NCBI GenBank assembly: GCA_023228945.1 | Contig: JALOAI010000016.1 | Coordinates: 72,839-136,838 of the forward strand | DNA: 64,000 nucleotides | Reading direction: 5' to 3' | Source: Pigmentiphaga sp. | Lineage (GTDB): Bacteria > Pseudomonadota > Gammaproteobacteria > Burkholderiales > Burkholderiaceae_B | Shown: positions 44,683-52,807 of the stretch, piece by piece | Numbering within the stretch: position 1 is the first letter of the stretch | How the letters are laid out: the number at the start of each line of letters is the position of its first letter | Made by a program: the position numbers and the translations under genes | The notes under the pieces: generated by a model | Told to the model about the DNA's origin: nothing | Seen by the model: only the letters and a program-made list of their open reading frames with translations | Databases searched by the model: none

Positions 44683-45699
44683 ATGCCCAAGCCGTTCAAC
44701 CCCGGCCGTACGTCCACGAAAGGTCGTCGCCGCCACTTCCTCTCGACTCTCGCCGCAAGCTTGGCGCTCGCCACCCTTGGCACCCTGGGCGAGGCCCGGG
44801 CCGACAGTTGGCCCAGCAAACCGGTTACCGTGATTTCCCCCTACAACCCTGGTGGCACCAACGATATCGTCGCTCGTCTTCTCGCCGACAAGCTGAGCCA
44901 GAAACTGGGGCAGCCCTTCGTGGTGCAGAACCGTCCAGGCGCGGGTGGCTCGATCGGCGTCACCGCCACGATCCGCGCTGAACCCGATGGTTATACGCTA
45001 CTGCTGGCCAATAACGGTGCCTTGATCGTCCAATCCGTCATGCGCGAGCCCAGCCCCTACGATCCGGCCAAGGAACTCACCGCCATCGCCAAGGCGGCAG
45101 ATTCTCAGATGTATATGGGCATCAGCACAACGGTTCCGGCAACCACGGTTCCCGAGTTCCTGGCCTATGCCAAAGCCAACCCGGGGCAACTCAACTACAG
45201 TTCGGCCGGCGTCGGGTCGTTCGGCAGCCTGTTGGCCGAAGCGCTCAACCTGAACGCCAATATCGACATCGTGCATGTCCCGTCCAACGGTAGCGCAGCG
45301 GCTCTGACCGAACTCATGGCCGGGCGCGTCCACATGATGATGGATCCCGTCGTCCTCAATCAACGCGAAGGCGATCGCGTCCGCGTTCTGGCCACGACAG
45401 GCTCAAGCCGCATCCCCGCCTATCCCGACATCCCGACGCTGGAGGAAGCCGGCGGTCCGGCGCTCGACATCACCGGCTGGTTCGGTCTGCTGGGCCCTGC
45501 CGATCTACCCGAAGGCGTCGTCGAGAAGCTCGAAGCCAGTGTCGCCGAGATCCTGCAAACAAGCGAGGCACAGAACATCCTGGCCAATGCGGGCGTAGTG
45601 CCGGTCTTCCTCGATAGCGAGAGCTTCCAGCAACTCATCGCCGGCGACCAAGAACGCTACCGAGAAATCAAAGACCGGGCGAACCTGGTCATCGAGTAA
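44683..45699 (+). CDS. Bug-family (TctC) periplasmic solute-binding protein
   Basis: 338 aa. Signal sequence RRRHFLSTLAASLALATLGTLGEARA (twin-Arg start possible), mature SWPSKPVTVISPYNPGGTNDIVARLLADKLSQKLGQPFVVQNRPGAGGSIG is the Bug hallmark. ATG 44683 has AGGAGG. No TctA/TctB permease lies nearby, usual for orphan Bug genes. In the operon it probably captures the acid that the CoA-transferase then activates. Confidence 0.93.
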   Translation: MPKPFNPGRTSTKGRRRHFLSTLAASLALATLGTLGEARADSWPSKPVTVISPYNPGGTNDIVARLLADKLSQKLGQPFVVQNRPGAGGSIGVTATIRAEPDGYTLLLANNGALIVQSVMREPSPYDPAKELTAIAKAADSQMYMGISTTVPATTVPEFLAYAKANPGQLNYSSAGVGSFGSLLAEALNLNANIDIVHVPSNGSAAALTELMAGRVHMMMDPVVLNQREGDRVRVLATTGSSRIPAYPDIPTLEEAGGPALDITGWFGLLGPADLPEGVVEKLEASVAEILQTSEAQNILANAGVVPVFLDSESFQQLIAGDQERYREIKDRANLVIE

Positions 45700-45798
45700 T
45701 AACTGAGATGAAACCGACCTCCGTGCCAGGCGCCGCCGCCAAGATTGGGCACCCGTTTCATCGGCTGCGGGTGGCGCGCAGCGCAATGGATAACTGAT

Positions 45799-47025
45799 AT
45801 GAACACCCATCCATCCATTCTGAGCGGTATCAAGGTTCTCGACCTCACCCGGGTGCTCGCTGGCCCCTGGTGCACCCAGTCACTGGCAGATCTGGGGGCT
45901 ACCGTCTACAAGATCGAGCGCCCGGAGATTGGCGACGAAATGCGCCACTCGCCACCGTTTTTGCACGACCCCGACGGCAGTCGCTCGAAGGATTCCGTAC
46001 CTTATCTTTGCGTCAACCGCGGCAAGCATTCGCTCACCATCGACTTCACTCGGCCCGAAGGACGGCGCATTTTGCGTGAACTGGTGTTGCAATGCGATGT
46101 CCTGGTCGAGAATTTCAAGGTCGGCGACCTCAAGCGCCACGGCCTGGACTATGACTCTCTCAAAGAAATCCATCCGGAACTGGTGTATTGCTCGATCACG
46201 GGCTATGGGCAGGACGGGCCGATGGCCTCGCTGCCGGGCTATGACCCGGTCTTTCAGGCGATATCGGGCATCATGAGCACTTGCGGCCTGCCCGACGGCG
46301 TCCCGGGAGGCGGCCCCATGCGTTCCATGGTGTCCCTGGTCGACGTCATGACCGGGATGATGTCGACCAGCGCCATCCTGGCGGCATTATTCCATCGTGA
46401 GCGTACCGGCGAAGGTCAGTATATCGACATGGCCTTGCTCGACGTCGCTCTCGCCTCCACCGCCCACCTGGGACAGAACTACCTGAGCACCGGCAAACTG
46501 CCACAACGCGCCGGCAACGGCAGCCTGCTGTTTGCGCCCTCCGGCTGCTTCCCCTGCCTGGAGGGCGAAGTGTTTATCCAAATCGGCAACGACTTGCAAT
46601 GGCGACGGCTGTGCCAAGCCCTGGAGCGCGACGACTGGCTGAATGACTCGCGCTTTGAAACCAATGGCCAAAGGATGGAACATATCCCTGAACTCAACGC
46701 CGCGGTTTCGGCCGTGACGCGCCAATGGGACAAGCACCTCCTGGCCGATAAACTCGGCGCCGCCGGCGTTCCTTGCGGCCCGGTCAATACGCTGGACCAG
46801 GCCTTCGCTCACCCGCAGGCGGTGCATCGGGGCATCCGGATCGAGATCGACCATGAAATCCATGGCAGTATCCCCTTTATCCGCAACCCCATGCAGTTCT
46901 CCAAAACGCCGCCCAGCCACCGGCCACCGCCACGCTTTGGCGCGGATACCGAGGCCGTGCTGCGGGCGGAGCTGGGGCTATCCGGGGAAGACGTAGCGCG
47001 GCTGCGCCAGGCCGATGTGGTGTAA
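45799..47025 (+). CDS. CaiB/BaiF family CoA-transferase
   Basis: 408 aa, standard size. VLDLTRVLAGPWCTQSLADLGATVYKIERPEIGDEMR is the family start; the catalytic Asp lies in YIDMALLDVALA (about residue 210), with GGPMRSMVSLVDVMTGMM before it. It transfers CoA between acids by the class III mechanism, in the cytoplasm. ATG 45799 is the first start consistent with the family. Part of the LysR-crotonase-Bug-CaiB catabolic unit; the actual acid is unknown. Confidence 0.93.
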   Translation: MNTHPSILSGIKVLDLTRVLAGPWCTQSLADLGATVYKIERPEIGDEMRHSPPFLHDPDGSRSKDSVPYLCVNRGKHSLTIDFTRPEGRRILRELVLQCDVLVENFKVGDLKRHGLDYDSLKEIHPELVYCSITGYGQDGPMASLPGYDPVFQAISGIMSTCGLPDGVPGGGPMRSMVSLVDVMTGMMSTSAILAALFHRERTGEGQYIDMALLDVALASTAHLGQNYLSTGKLPQRAGNGSLLFAPSGCFPCLEGEVFIQIGNDLQWRRLCQALERDDWLNDSRFETNGQRMEHIPELNAAVSAVTRQWDKHLLADKLGAAGVPCGPVNTLDQAFAHPQAVHRGIRIEIDHEIHGSIPFIRNPMQFSKTPPSHRPPPRFGADTEAVLRAELGLSGEDVARLRQADVV

Positions 47026-47181
47026 CCACACGGCGCAATGTCGGGGTTCCGCGGTGCTTGCTGCGTCTGCCGTGTTGCTTATGCGTGGGCGCCCGGCCTG
47101 GACGCCAGCCGCCATGACGCAAACGCATCGGCTGCGTCGGATGCGGGTGCGTCGTTGTACATGGCCGCGCCTCGGCACTGG

Positions 47182-47410
47182 CTACTGGATGGCTCTAATA
47201 GCGTCCGCCTCGATTTTCGGCGGACGCTTACGGCTTGTATCAACCTCGCCGATCAATTCCACCTTCGTCGTTTCGTCGATGGGCTGCCCGGTAAAATGCC
47301 GGGCCTTTATCTTTATCTTCGCTACGATCTCCGCCGTGCCATCCGAAAAAATATATTTGTCGTGTGCGGTCTGGCGTAGCAGATACTCCTGCAGCGAGCC
47401 ACCGCATGAG
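47182..47410 (-). pseudogene. BOF/YgiW-type OB-fold stress protein, N-terminus lost
   Basis: Minus-strand SLQEYLLRQTAHDKYIFSDGTAEIVAKIKIKARHFTGQPIDETTKVELIGEVDTSRKRPPKIEADAIRAI matches the C-terminal two-thirds of periplasmic BOF (PF04076) proteins such as YgiW. The usual signal peptide and YTGP start are absent: upstream sequence MQVNLMIFPFCYARQSSCG is unrelated, so the frame (47182-47457) is likely a truncated gene. If translated it would not be exported. Confidence 0.7.
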
Positions 47411-47498
47411 CTTTGCCGAGCGTAGCAAAATGGGAAAATCATGAGATTCACCTGCAAGCCTTATCGAGCTTGATGCCGCTCCTTTTCTTCATCACAAA

Positions 47499-48023
47499 TC
47501 AAAGTCCGAAAATGGAGTTTGCTCTGGGGCGCAGGATTCTGCCGACGCAGATCGCCGTGCCTACGCCAATCAATGCCCCACCGGCAATATCGACAGGATA
47601 GTGTACGCCCAGATAGATCCTGGACCAGCCGATCGCGAGCGCCAGGGCAAAAAATGCGAGACCGGTCTTTATATACCTGCCTTGCAAGAATGATGCGGCG
47701 AAAATCATCATAAACATCATGTGATTGCTTGGAAAAGAAGCATTGTCTTTATGTTCCAGCAACACATGCCCCACAGAATCTACAAAAGGGCGAGGGCTAT
47801 AGGCATAGCGACCCAGAAGCCAGCTAATCGCTGCAGCGACTAGCGCTGCGATTACAGTGACGAACAAGGTAGCACGCAAACGTGCATTGCCAAAGACAAA
47901 AGCAACACCACAGTATGCCATCAGACAATAGGGAGCATATTTACTGAAAAACAGAGCCAGTGAAACCACTAGAGGACTGGGGCTGCTGCCGGCGTTCAAT
48001 GCCGAGAACATCAAAAAATTCAT
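47499..48023 (-). CDS. PAP2-family membrane phosphatase, BcrC-like undecaprenyl-diphosphatase
   Basis: 174 aa, about 5 membrane helices. PAP2 catalytic motifs: RYAYSPRPF (C1), FPSNHMMFMM (C2, N in place of the common D) and SRIYLGVHYPVD (C3). KYAPYCLMAYC and RPFVDSVGHVLLEHKDNASFPS are close to BcrC-type enzymes that recycle undecaprenyl pyrophosphate in the membrane; bacitracin resistance is a known effect. ATG 48023 has GGGAGA upstream. Its DNA is clearly lower in GC than neighbours, suggesting acquisition. Confidence 0.88.
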   Translation of the reverse strand: MNFLMFSALNAGSSPSPLVVSLALFFSKYAPYCLMAYCGVAFVFGNARLRATLFVTVIAALVAAAISWLLGRYAYSPRPFVDSVGHVLLEHKDNASFPSNHMMFMMIFAASFLQGRYIKTGLAFFALALAIGWSRIYLGVHYPVDIAGGALIGVGTAICVGRILRPRANSIFGL

Positions 48024-48129
48024 GAACTTAAAGTCTCCCTGACAGGGCACGACCGGTAAAACCACAAGCCAAAAAAAAACCGCTGGGTTAACAGGCTGAT
48101 GATAAATTCCAAGCGGCCGTAGCCTGAAC

Positions 48130-48215
48130 GAAACGGGATCGCGAGGCCTGGCTCTTCCTCATCAGCCTGATAGGCTTGACGTATCCTTTACAAAGCGCCA
48201 TGCCCGCACTCCAGG
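48130..48215 (-). pseudogene. Scrap of a LysR regulator gene
   Basis: Minus-strand AGMALCKGYVKPIRLMRK is nearly the same as AGVALCTGYVKPMTRMHN in the C-terminal domain of the LysR at 42830-43744. Homology covers only about 25 codons and both flanks are unrelated, so this is a remnant of a related regulator. Confidence 0.6.
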
Positions 48216-48283
48216 ACGTTGGCGTTTGCAGTATGCGCTTCGAGACAGGCCTTGATGGCGCCACGAGAACGGCAAGCAAGCAC

Positions 48284-48757
48284 TCATTCGGGATCGCTCT
48301 GCGCCTTTGCCCATTGTTCATACAAATCCGGTCGAGGCGAACCGTCCAGTGGACGGTGGCGAATTTCCATCGACTGTTCCGCAAAAGGCAACTTCAACTC
48401 GTTGTAAAGATCGGCGGTTGACAGACCGAACGGCGCCGCGTCTTGGTTGGAATAGGCGTAGGTCACCGCGTTTACCCCGGCCAGGCGCATGGCGGCCAAA
48501 CACATCGGGCAGGGATGACCGCTTGCATAGACGGCGCTACCTTTCAACACCTGCGGACCATGGTCGCGCGCGGCCGCGCGAATCGCCAGGAGTTTGGCAT
48601 GGTCGGTCAGGTCGTGGCTGAGATGTATCTCGTTGACGGCGGTGGCGATCACCTCGCCATCCCGCACCACCAAGGCTCCAAAAGGACGGCCGCCAGCCTC
48701 GACGTTCTGGCGCGCAAGCTCGACTGCCCGGTCCAGAAAACGGTTTGCATCGTTCAT
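48284..48757 (-). CDS. Cytidine/guanine-deaminase-fold protein with altered catalytic residue
   Basis: 157 aa. Nucleoside deaminase fold: EAGGRPFGALVVRDGEVIATAVNEIHLSHDLTDHAKLLAIRAA, and the zinc pair in ASGHPCPMCLAAM. In the family the first motif is HAE, the Glu being the proton shuttle; here it is HAK (48600 region), so deaminase activity should be lost or changed. ATG 48757 has GGAGG at ideal spacing. It begins 19 bases after the ankyrin gene, forming an operon with it. Confidence 0.85.
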   Translation of the reverse strand: MNDANRFLDRAVELARQNVEAGGRPFGALVVRDGEVIATAVNEIHLSHDLTDHAKLLAIRAAARDHGPQVLKGSAVYASGHPCPMCLAAMRLAGVNAVTYAYSNQDAAPFGLSTADLYNELKLPFAEQSMEIRHRPLDGSPRPDLYEQWAKAQSDPE

Positions 48758-48776
48758 GACAACCTCCATCGCTTCG

Positions 48777-49445
48777 TCAGTGGCCGCCAGCGGCGCGGAG
48801 AACTTCCTCGATATCGTGATAGCCCGCAGCGCGAGCGTGTTGCAGCGGCGTCACGGCATTGCCGTCCGCAAGGTTGACGTCGGCGCCAGCCTCGATCAGG
48901 AGCTCTACGATCTGCCGATGGCGGGCGCCACCGTCACCGAGGATAATCGCCTCGAGCAGCGCGGTCCATTGCAAGCGATTGACATGATCCACATCGCTGC
49001 CGGCCTCGATCAACGTGCGTACCGTCTCGACATGGCCGCGCTCCGCCGCCGGGATCAGCGCCGTTCCGCCAAAGCGGTTGGTGCTTTTCAGATCGGCTCC
49101 ATGCGCCAGCGTCATCTCCAGGATGGCCTGGTGGCCGCGCGCGCCCGCATAGAGGTAAGGACTATCCTGGATATGGTCTTTGGCATTGACGTCGGCGCCG
49201 GCGTCGATGAGAACCTTGGCGGCGTTGACGGCATTGGCGTGGGTGGCGACCAGAAGCGCCGTCGCCCCGCCGGCGTTGCGTGCATCGACTTCCGCCCCCT
49301 CAGCCAGAAGCCGAGCGACGAGTGCAGCGTCGTTTCTTGCGGCTGCGCTGTGCAAGGGTGTCTCACTCATGACCTGTCCTGAGGCAAAGGAGCCGGCCGT
49401 TAGCAGCGAGGCGACGGCGCCGGAAAGAAACCTGCGACGAGACAT
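48777..49445 (-). CDS. Tat-exported ankyrin-repeat protein
   Basis: 222 aa. MSRRRFLSGAVASLLTAGSFASG carries the twin-arginine motif SRRRFL and a hydrophobic stretch, so export through Tat is likely. Residues 28-220 hold about six ankyrin repeats (TPLHSAAARNDAALVARLLAEGAEVDARN, TALLVATHANAVNAAKVLIDAGADVNAKD, and others). Ankyrin repeats bind proteins; the target is unknown. Intact parent-like copy of the pseudogene at 39784-40395. ATG 49445. Followed at 19 bases by the deaminase-fold gene. Confidence 0.9.
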   Translation of the reverse strand: MSRRRFLSGAVASLLTAGSFASGQVMSETPLHSAAARNDAALVARLLAEGAEVDARNAGGATALLVATHANAVNAAKVLIDAGADVNAKDHIQDSPYLYAGARGHQAILEMTLAHGADLKSTNRFGGTALIPAAERGHVETVRTLIEAGSDVDHVNRLQWTALLEAIILGDGGARHRQIVELLIEAGADVNLADGNAVTPLQHARAAGYHDIEEVLRAAGGH

Positions 49446-49893
49446 GATGAACCTCCGTGGTCGACGGCAACGGCGAGCACAAATCCCTTGATTTATTTAT
49501 TGGCCGGCTCGCTTTGGCCGCCGATCAACCAGGATAAGGGCTTACGAAAAATATTTGAACATTCAATGTCCAGATAGTGCTCGCCGTCACGAAACAACGT
49601 CGCTGCACCTGAGCCCGAGATGTGATGCCTCCCGCTTACCCGTGTCGGTGTGGTCTATCCGCTCGCTAACCCCAGACAGCCTTTCACGCCGGGCGTATGG
49701 GTTCAAGAACGTTGAAGATTACCGCATGAGGGTCTTGGCCTAGTGCGGTTGGAACGGCGCGATCAACCGCGTCTAGCGACTGCCCATCCCCTGTCCATGG
49801 GGCAAAGCCCAACAAAAAACCCGCAGATCGCTAGGATTCATGCGGGTTCTGGATGACGCCGTAGACTTCAGGAGACTACGAGAAACTATACCT
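49446..49893. other. Gene-free stretch between the ankyrin gene and tRNA-Leu
   Basis: 49446-49590 is the upstream region of the ankyrin gene and is similar to 40396-40530 upstream of the broken copy (shared TTGAACATT-AATGTCCAGATAGT). 49591-49800 has lower GC and no convincing gene. The remainder contains the tRNA terminator. Confidence 0.6.
49818..49848 (-). terminator. Terminator of tRNA-Leu
   Basis: AACCCGCA (49818-49825) and TGCGGGTT (49841-49848); on the minus strand the stem is followed by TTTT-GTTG. It lies 46 bases after the tRNA 3' end. Confidence 0.8.
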
Positions 49894-49978
49894 TGGTGCC
49901 GTCGGCGAGACTCGAACTCGCACAGCTTTCGCCACTACCCCCTCAAGATAGCGTGTCTACCAATTCCACCACGACGGC
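49894..49978 (-). tRNA. tRNA-Leu (anticodon GAG)
   Basis: 85 bases including encoded CCA. Acceptor GCCGTCG pairs with CGACGGC before ACCA; the anticodon loop is TTGAGGG in stem CTATC/GGTAG, giving GAG. It has the long variable arm of a class II tRNA and GTTCGAG in the T-loop. In betaproteobacteria this gene usually stands between secG and nuoA. Confidence 0.95.
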
Positions 49979-50171
49979 TTGCCAGCGAAGCTTGCGATAC
50001 CTCGAATCGCTTCGATTAACGCGAGCTGCGACAAGACGAAAACTATAGCATATGCATTTGCCATACACAAGTCGCAGCGGATCGCTCCGCAACGCCGCCG
50101 GGTATGTCGCCCGACTCTTCCGTCTTTTGCCACAGCCGCCGCCGCACGCGGTCGTCGCGCCCGCCACACCA

Positions 50172-50648
50172 TCATCCCGGTCGATCGTCCCACAGATTGT
50201 GGAATACCCCTTCCAGCAGTTGGTTGAGCATCTGGATCTGCTCCGGCGTCATGCCCTGGAAGCTGCGCTCGAAGAGCGGCCGCGTAACGCTCAGGCTGGC
50301 GGCGATGGCGTCGCGGCCCGCGGCTGTGAGCGATACCTCGGTCACACGGCCGTCGTGGCGCGCGGTGGCGGTGTCGACCAGGCCTTCGGCCTTCATGCGC
50401 CGCACCGTCTTGGCGATGGTCGAGAGCTTGGCGATCGCCTGTTCGGCGACATCCGAGAGGCTCGAAGTGCCGTTCTCCCTGAGGATGAACAACACCCGCC
50501 AGGTGGGTACATCCAGGCCGACCTGGCGCAAGGCGAACTCCAGGTGCTGCAGATACACCCCATGCAACCGGGCCACCCAATAGATCGGGAAGGCTTCCTT
50601 GCGGAAGTCCTGGCTGGCCGGGCTGTAGGCGGAGGGTGATTCGCTCAC
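50172..50648 (-). CDS. MarR-family transcriptional regulator
   Basis: 158 aa. Winged helix: LRQVGLDVPTWRVLFILRENGTSSLSDVAEQAIAKLSTIAKTVRRMKAEGLV, then wing TARHDGRVTEVSLTAAGRDAI. Start GTG 50648 overlaps the aldolase stop (GTGA), so the two are coupled. A perfect 22-bp palindrome at 51566-51587 before the aldolase is the probable operator, making this an autoregulated repressor that responds to an aromatic or phenolic ligand, as is common in the family. Confidence 0.92.
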   Translation of the reverse strand: MSESPSAYSPASQDFRKEAFPIYWVARLHGVYLQHLEFALRQVGLDVPTWRVLFILRENGTSSLSDVAEQAIAKLSTIAKTVRRMKAEGLVDTATARHDGRVTEVSLTAAGRDAIAASLSVTRPLFERSFQGMTPEQIQMLNQLLEGVFHNLWDDRPG

Positions 50649-51424
50649 CAGGCCGGTCCGCGCTCGGCGCGCATCTTGCGCACCAGGGCGTCGAAGAACT
50701 TGACGGCGAAGCCGCTGTCGCGGATCAGCATGGCGGCGAGGTCGCCGCAGCGTTGCTGGATGTCGACCGGCAGCAAGGTATCCTCGCCGCCCAGCGCGCC
50801 CGCCGCGCACTGGATTTCGGCCGCGCGCTGTACCGTCCAGAGCAGGAAAAACGCCTTGGCAATACTGCTTTCGGCCACCGCGATCCCGTGGTTGCGCAGC
50901 GCCAGCACATGTTTGTCGCCCAGGCTGGCCACCATGCGGGCTTTCTCGTCGTCGAACAGCGTGATGCCTTCGAAGGTGTGATAGCCGATCCGGCCATACA
51001 ACTGCGCACCGTAAAAGCTATTGTGGTCGAAGCCGTTTTTCTTTTGCACCACGGCGGAAATCGGCGTGGTGTGGGTATGAATGATGCATTGCAGATCGTC
51101 GCGCGCGGCATGCACGGCGGCGTGCAGGGCGAAGCCAGCCGGGTTGCCGTCGTAGGGCGAGGGTTCGAGCTTATGGCCTTCGAGGTCGACCTTGAGGAGG
51201 TTGAGTGGCGTGACCTCGGTGTAATTCAGGCCGAAAGGATTGACCAGGTAATGATGGGCCGGCCCGGGCAGGCGCGCCGAGATGTGATTGAAGATGGTCT
51301 CGGTCCAGCCCATATAGTCGATGAGGTGGTAGCAATCGGCGAGCTGACAGCGCAGCGCCCATTCTTCTTCGGGACATTCTGCGGGGCGTTCGAGACGAAC
51401 GGCGGTTTGACTGAAGGTGGTCAT
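50645..51424 (-). CDS. Class II aldolase/adducin family protein
   Basis: 259 aa. Zinc-binding His motif IIHTHTTPISAVV and late His in LALRNHGIAVAE, with NHISARLPG at the substrate loop; the fold matches fuculose-phosphate aldolase and adducin-head proteins. Members without the catalytic Glu are often decarboxylases or of unknown function. ATG 51424 is preceded by GGAGACTCCTC. It is the first gene of a two-gene operon with marR. Confidence 0.9.
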   Translation of the reverse strand: MTTFSQTAVRLERPAECPEEEWALRCQLADCYHLIDYMGWTETIFNHISARLPGPAHHYLVNPFGLNYTEVTPLNLLKVDLEGHKLEPSPYDGNPAGFALHAAVHAARDDLQCIIHTHTTPISAVVQKKNGFDHNSFYGAQLYGRIGYHTFEGITLFDDEKARMVASLGDKHVLALRNHGIAVAESSIAKAFFLLWTVQRAAEIQCAAGALGGEDTLLPVDIQQRCGDLAAMLIRDSGFAVKFFDALVRKMRAERGPAW

Positions 51425-51916
51425 GAGGAGTCTCCGGGGAAAGGGTCGGAATGCGCGCCGGGCCGTGCGGGCGCCCTGCCGGGCGAGGAGACGAGAACGC
51501 CGCCAGTGCCAAGCTCGACGATATGGCGAAAGCCCGGAGGCGCTGCCCCGGGCCAACACAGCAATATTACTGGAATATTCCAGTAATTTGGCGATTCGGT
51601 GCGATTCCGGGCCCAGGATTTACCCGGATATTTCGGGTCAGGGGTGGAGAATCGTGGCGGTGGCGCACTCTGGCCCGGCGGCCCGGGCTTCTTCGCTGGC
51701 AGTGAGGAGCTTTCGGCTCCCGGTGCATCCGAGTGGCATGCAAAGCCGTGAGGTGGTCGGCATGCTCTCCGGCTGCACCGGCACTTCGCTTAGCGCGTGG
51801 TCACTCGCATTTTTGGAGCGTACCGGGCACCGACGGCCTGTTCCAGGCGCCGGCGCGAATACGGATGGGTGGGCGGCGGCCTGGACGCTCCGCCCCTTTG
51901 AATGACCCGTGCGAGA
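51425..51916. other. Upstream region of the aldolase-marR operon and secG 3' flank
   Basis: Contains the MarR-type palindrome at 51566-51587 and presumably the promoter. From 51600 to 51916, between the promoter and the end of secG, no gene or clear terminator is visible. Confidence 0.5.
51566..51587. promoter_or_regulatory. Perfect 22-bp palindrome, probable MarR operator
   Basis: ATTACTGGAAT followed directly by ATTCCAGTAAT: both 11-base arms match fully. It lies 142 bases upstream of the aldolase start in locally AT-rich DNA, as expected for the operator of the coupled MarR regulator. Confidence 0.75.
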
Positions 51917-52711
51917 TCAGGGTGCGGCTGCGGCGCCCTGTTCCGCCTCGGCTGCGGATTCGGCAGTGGATTGCGAGGACTCGGCGGCTGTCGCCGGCGC
52001 ATCGCCACCGGCCGTGTTCGTTTCGGCTTCGGGGGCGGGTTCGGTTGCCGGGGTTGCATCGACCGAGGCTGAGTCGGTCGATGCCGAATCGGTCAAGGTC
52101 GGCTCGGCCGGTGCGGCAGCGGCAGCGGCAGCGGCCTCGGCGGCGGGCACCGGCTCGGTGGCAGCGGGAACCTGGCTCGGGGCGGGCATCGACTCGACGG
52201 CAGCGGGGCTCGGGGCCGGAGCCGGTTCGGCCGCGGGAGCGCTGCCTTGCGACGTTGCCGGAGCGGCTTCGGGCTCGGCGGCCGGCGCAGCGGGAACAGC
52301 CGGTGCGTCGGGAACGGCAGGCACATCGGGCACCGCGGGCACGGCCGCATCCGGCGCGGCGGGGATCGCGGCGTCCGGCGCCTCGGGTAGATCGCCTTCC
52401 ACTTGCGGAATCGAAGGATCGGGCGCGACGAAGCCTTCCATGATGCCGACATCGGCTTCCTGATTGCCGCGCAAGCCCTGGCCAAAATAGGCCAGGCCGG
52501 CGGTGGCGCAGAAAAACACCACGGCCGCCCATTTGGTGGAGCGCGACAGGAAGTTGGCGGCGCCCGCGGCGCCGAACAGACTGCCCGCCGACCCACCGCC
52601 AAAGGCGGAGCCCATGTCGGCGCCCTTGCCCTGCTGCAGCAGCACCAGGGCAATGATCGCGAGAGCCGACAGGATCTGCACGACAAGCAGCAAGGTCAAA
52701 ATCATAGGCAT
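51917..52711 (-). CDS. secG: SecG, preprotein translocase subunit, with very long Ala/Pro tail
   Basis: 264 aa, against about 110-130 usual. Residues 1-90 are SecG: membrane helix MILTLLLVVQILSALAIIALVLLQQGKGADMGSAFGGGSAGSLFGAAGAANFLSRSTKWAAVVFFCATAGLAYF. The remaining 170 residues are Ala, Pro, Glu and Val rich without structure motifs. SecG assists SecYE in the inner membrane. ATG 52711 is selected over an upstream in-frame start, with GGAG at -12. It follows tpiA on the minus strand, the normal order. Confidence 0.93.
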   Translation of the reverse strand: MPMILTLLLVVQILSALAIIALVLLQQGKGADMGSAFGGGSAGSLFGAAGAANFLSRSTKWAAVVFFCATAGLAYFGQGLRGNQEADVGIMEGFVAPDPSIPQVEGDLPEAPDAAIPAAPDAAVPAVPDVPAVPDAPAVPAAPAAEPEAAPATSQGSAPAAEPAPAPSPAAVESMPAPSQVPAATEPVPAAEAAAAAAAAPAEPTLTDSASTDSASVDATPATEPAPEAETNTAGGDAPATAAESSQSTAESAAEAEQGAAAAP

Positions 52712-52807
52712 GTTGAAACGCTCCAGATAGCGCAACCGCTCATGGCGGCAATCAGCGTGGCGCTCCGGCCATGGGCCGGATGCCGAATGAAATCCAGGGA
52801 TGCGGCA

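Noticed and set aside
38026..49978. att direct repeat or integrase of an integrative element
   Set aside because: I searched by eye for a copy of the tRNA-Leu 3' end and for integrase motifs and found neither; island status remains an inference.
51909..52463. Ala/Ser/Gly-rich plus-strand frame
   Set aside because: Antisense to the SecG tail; low complexity of the tail creates it.
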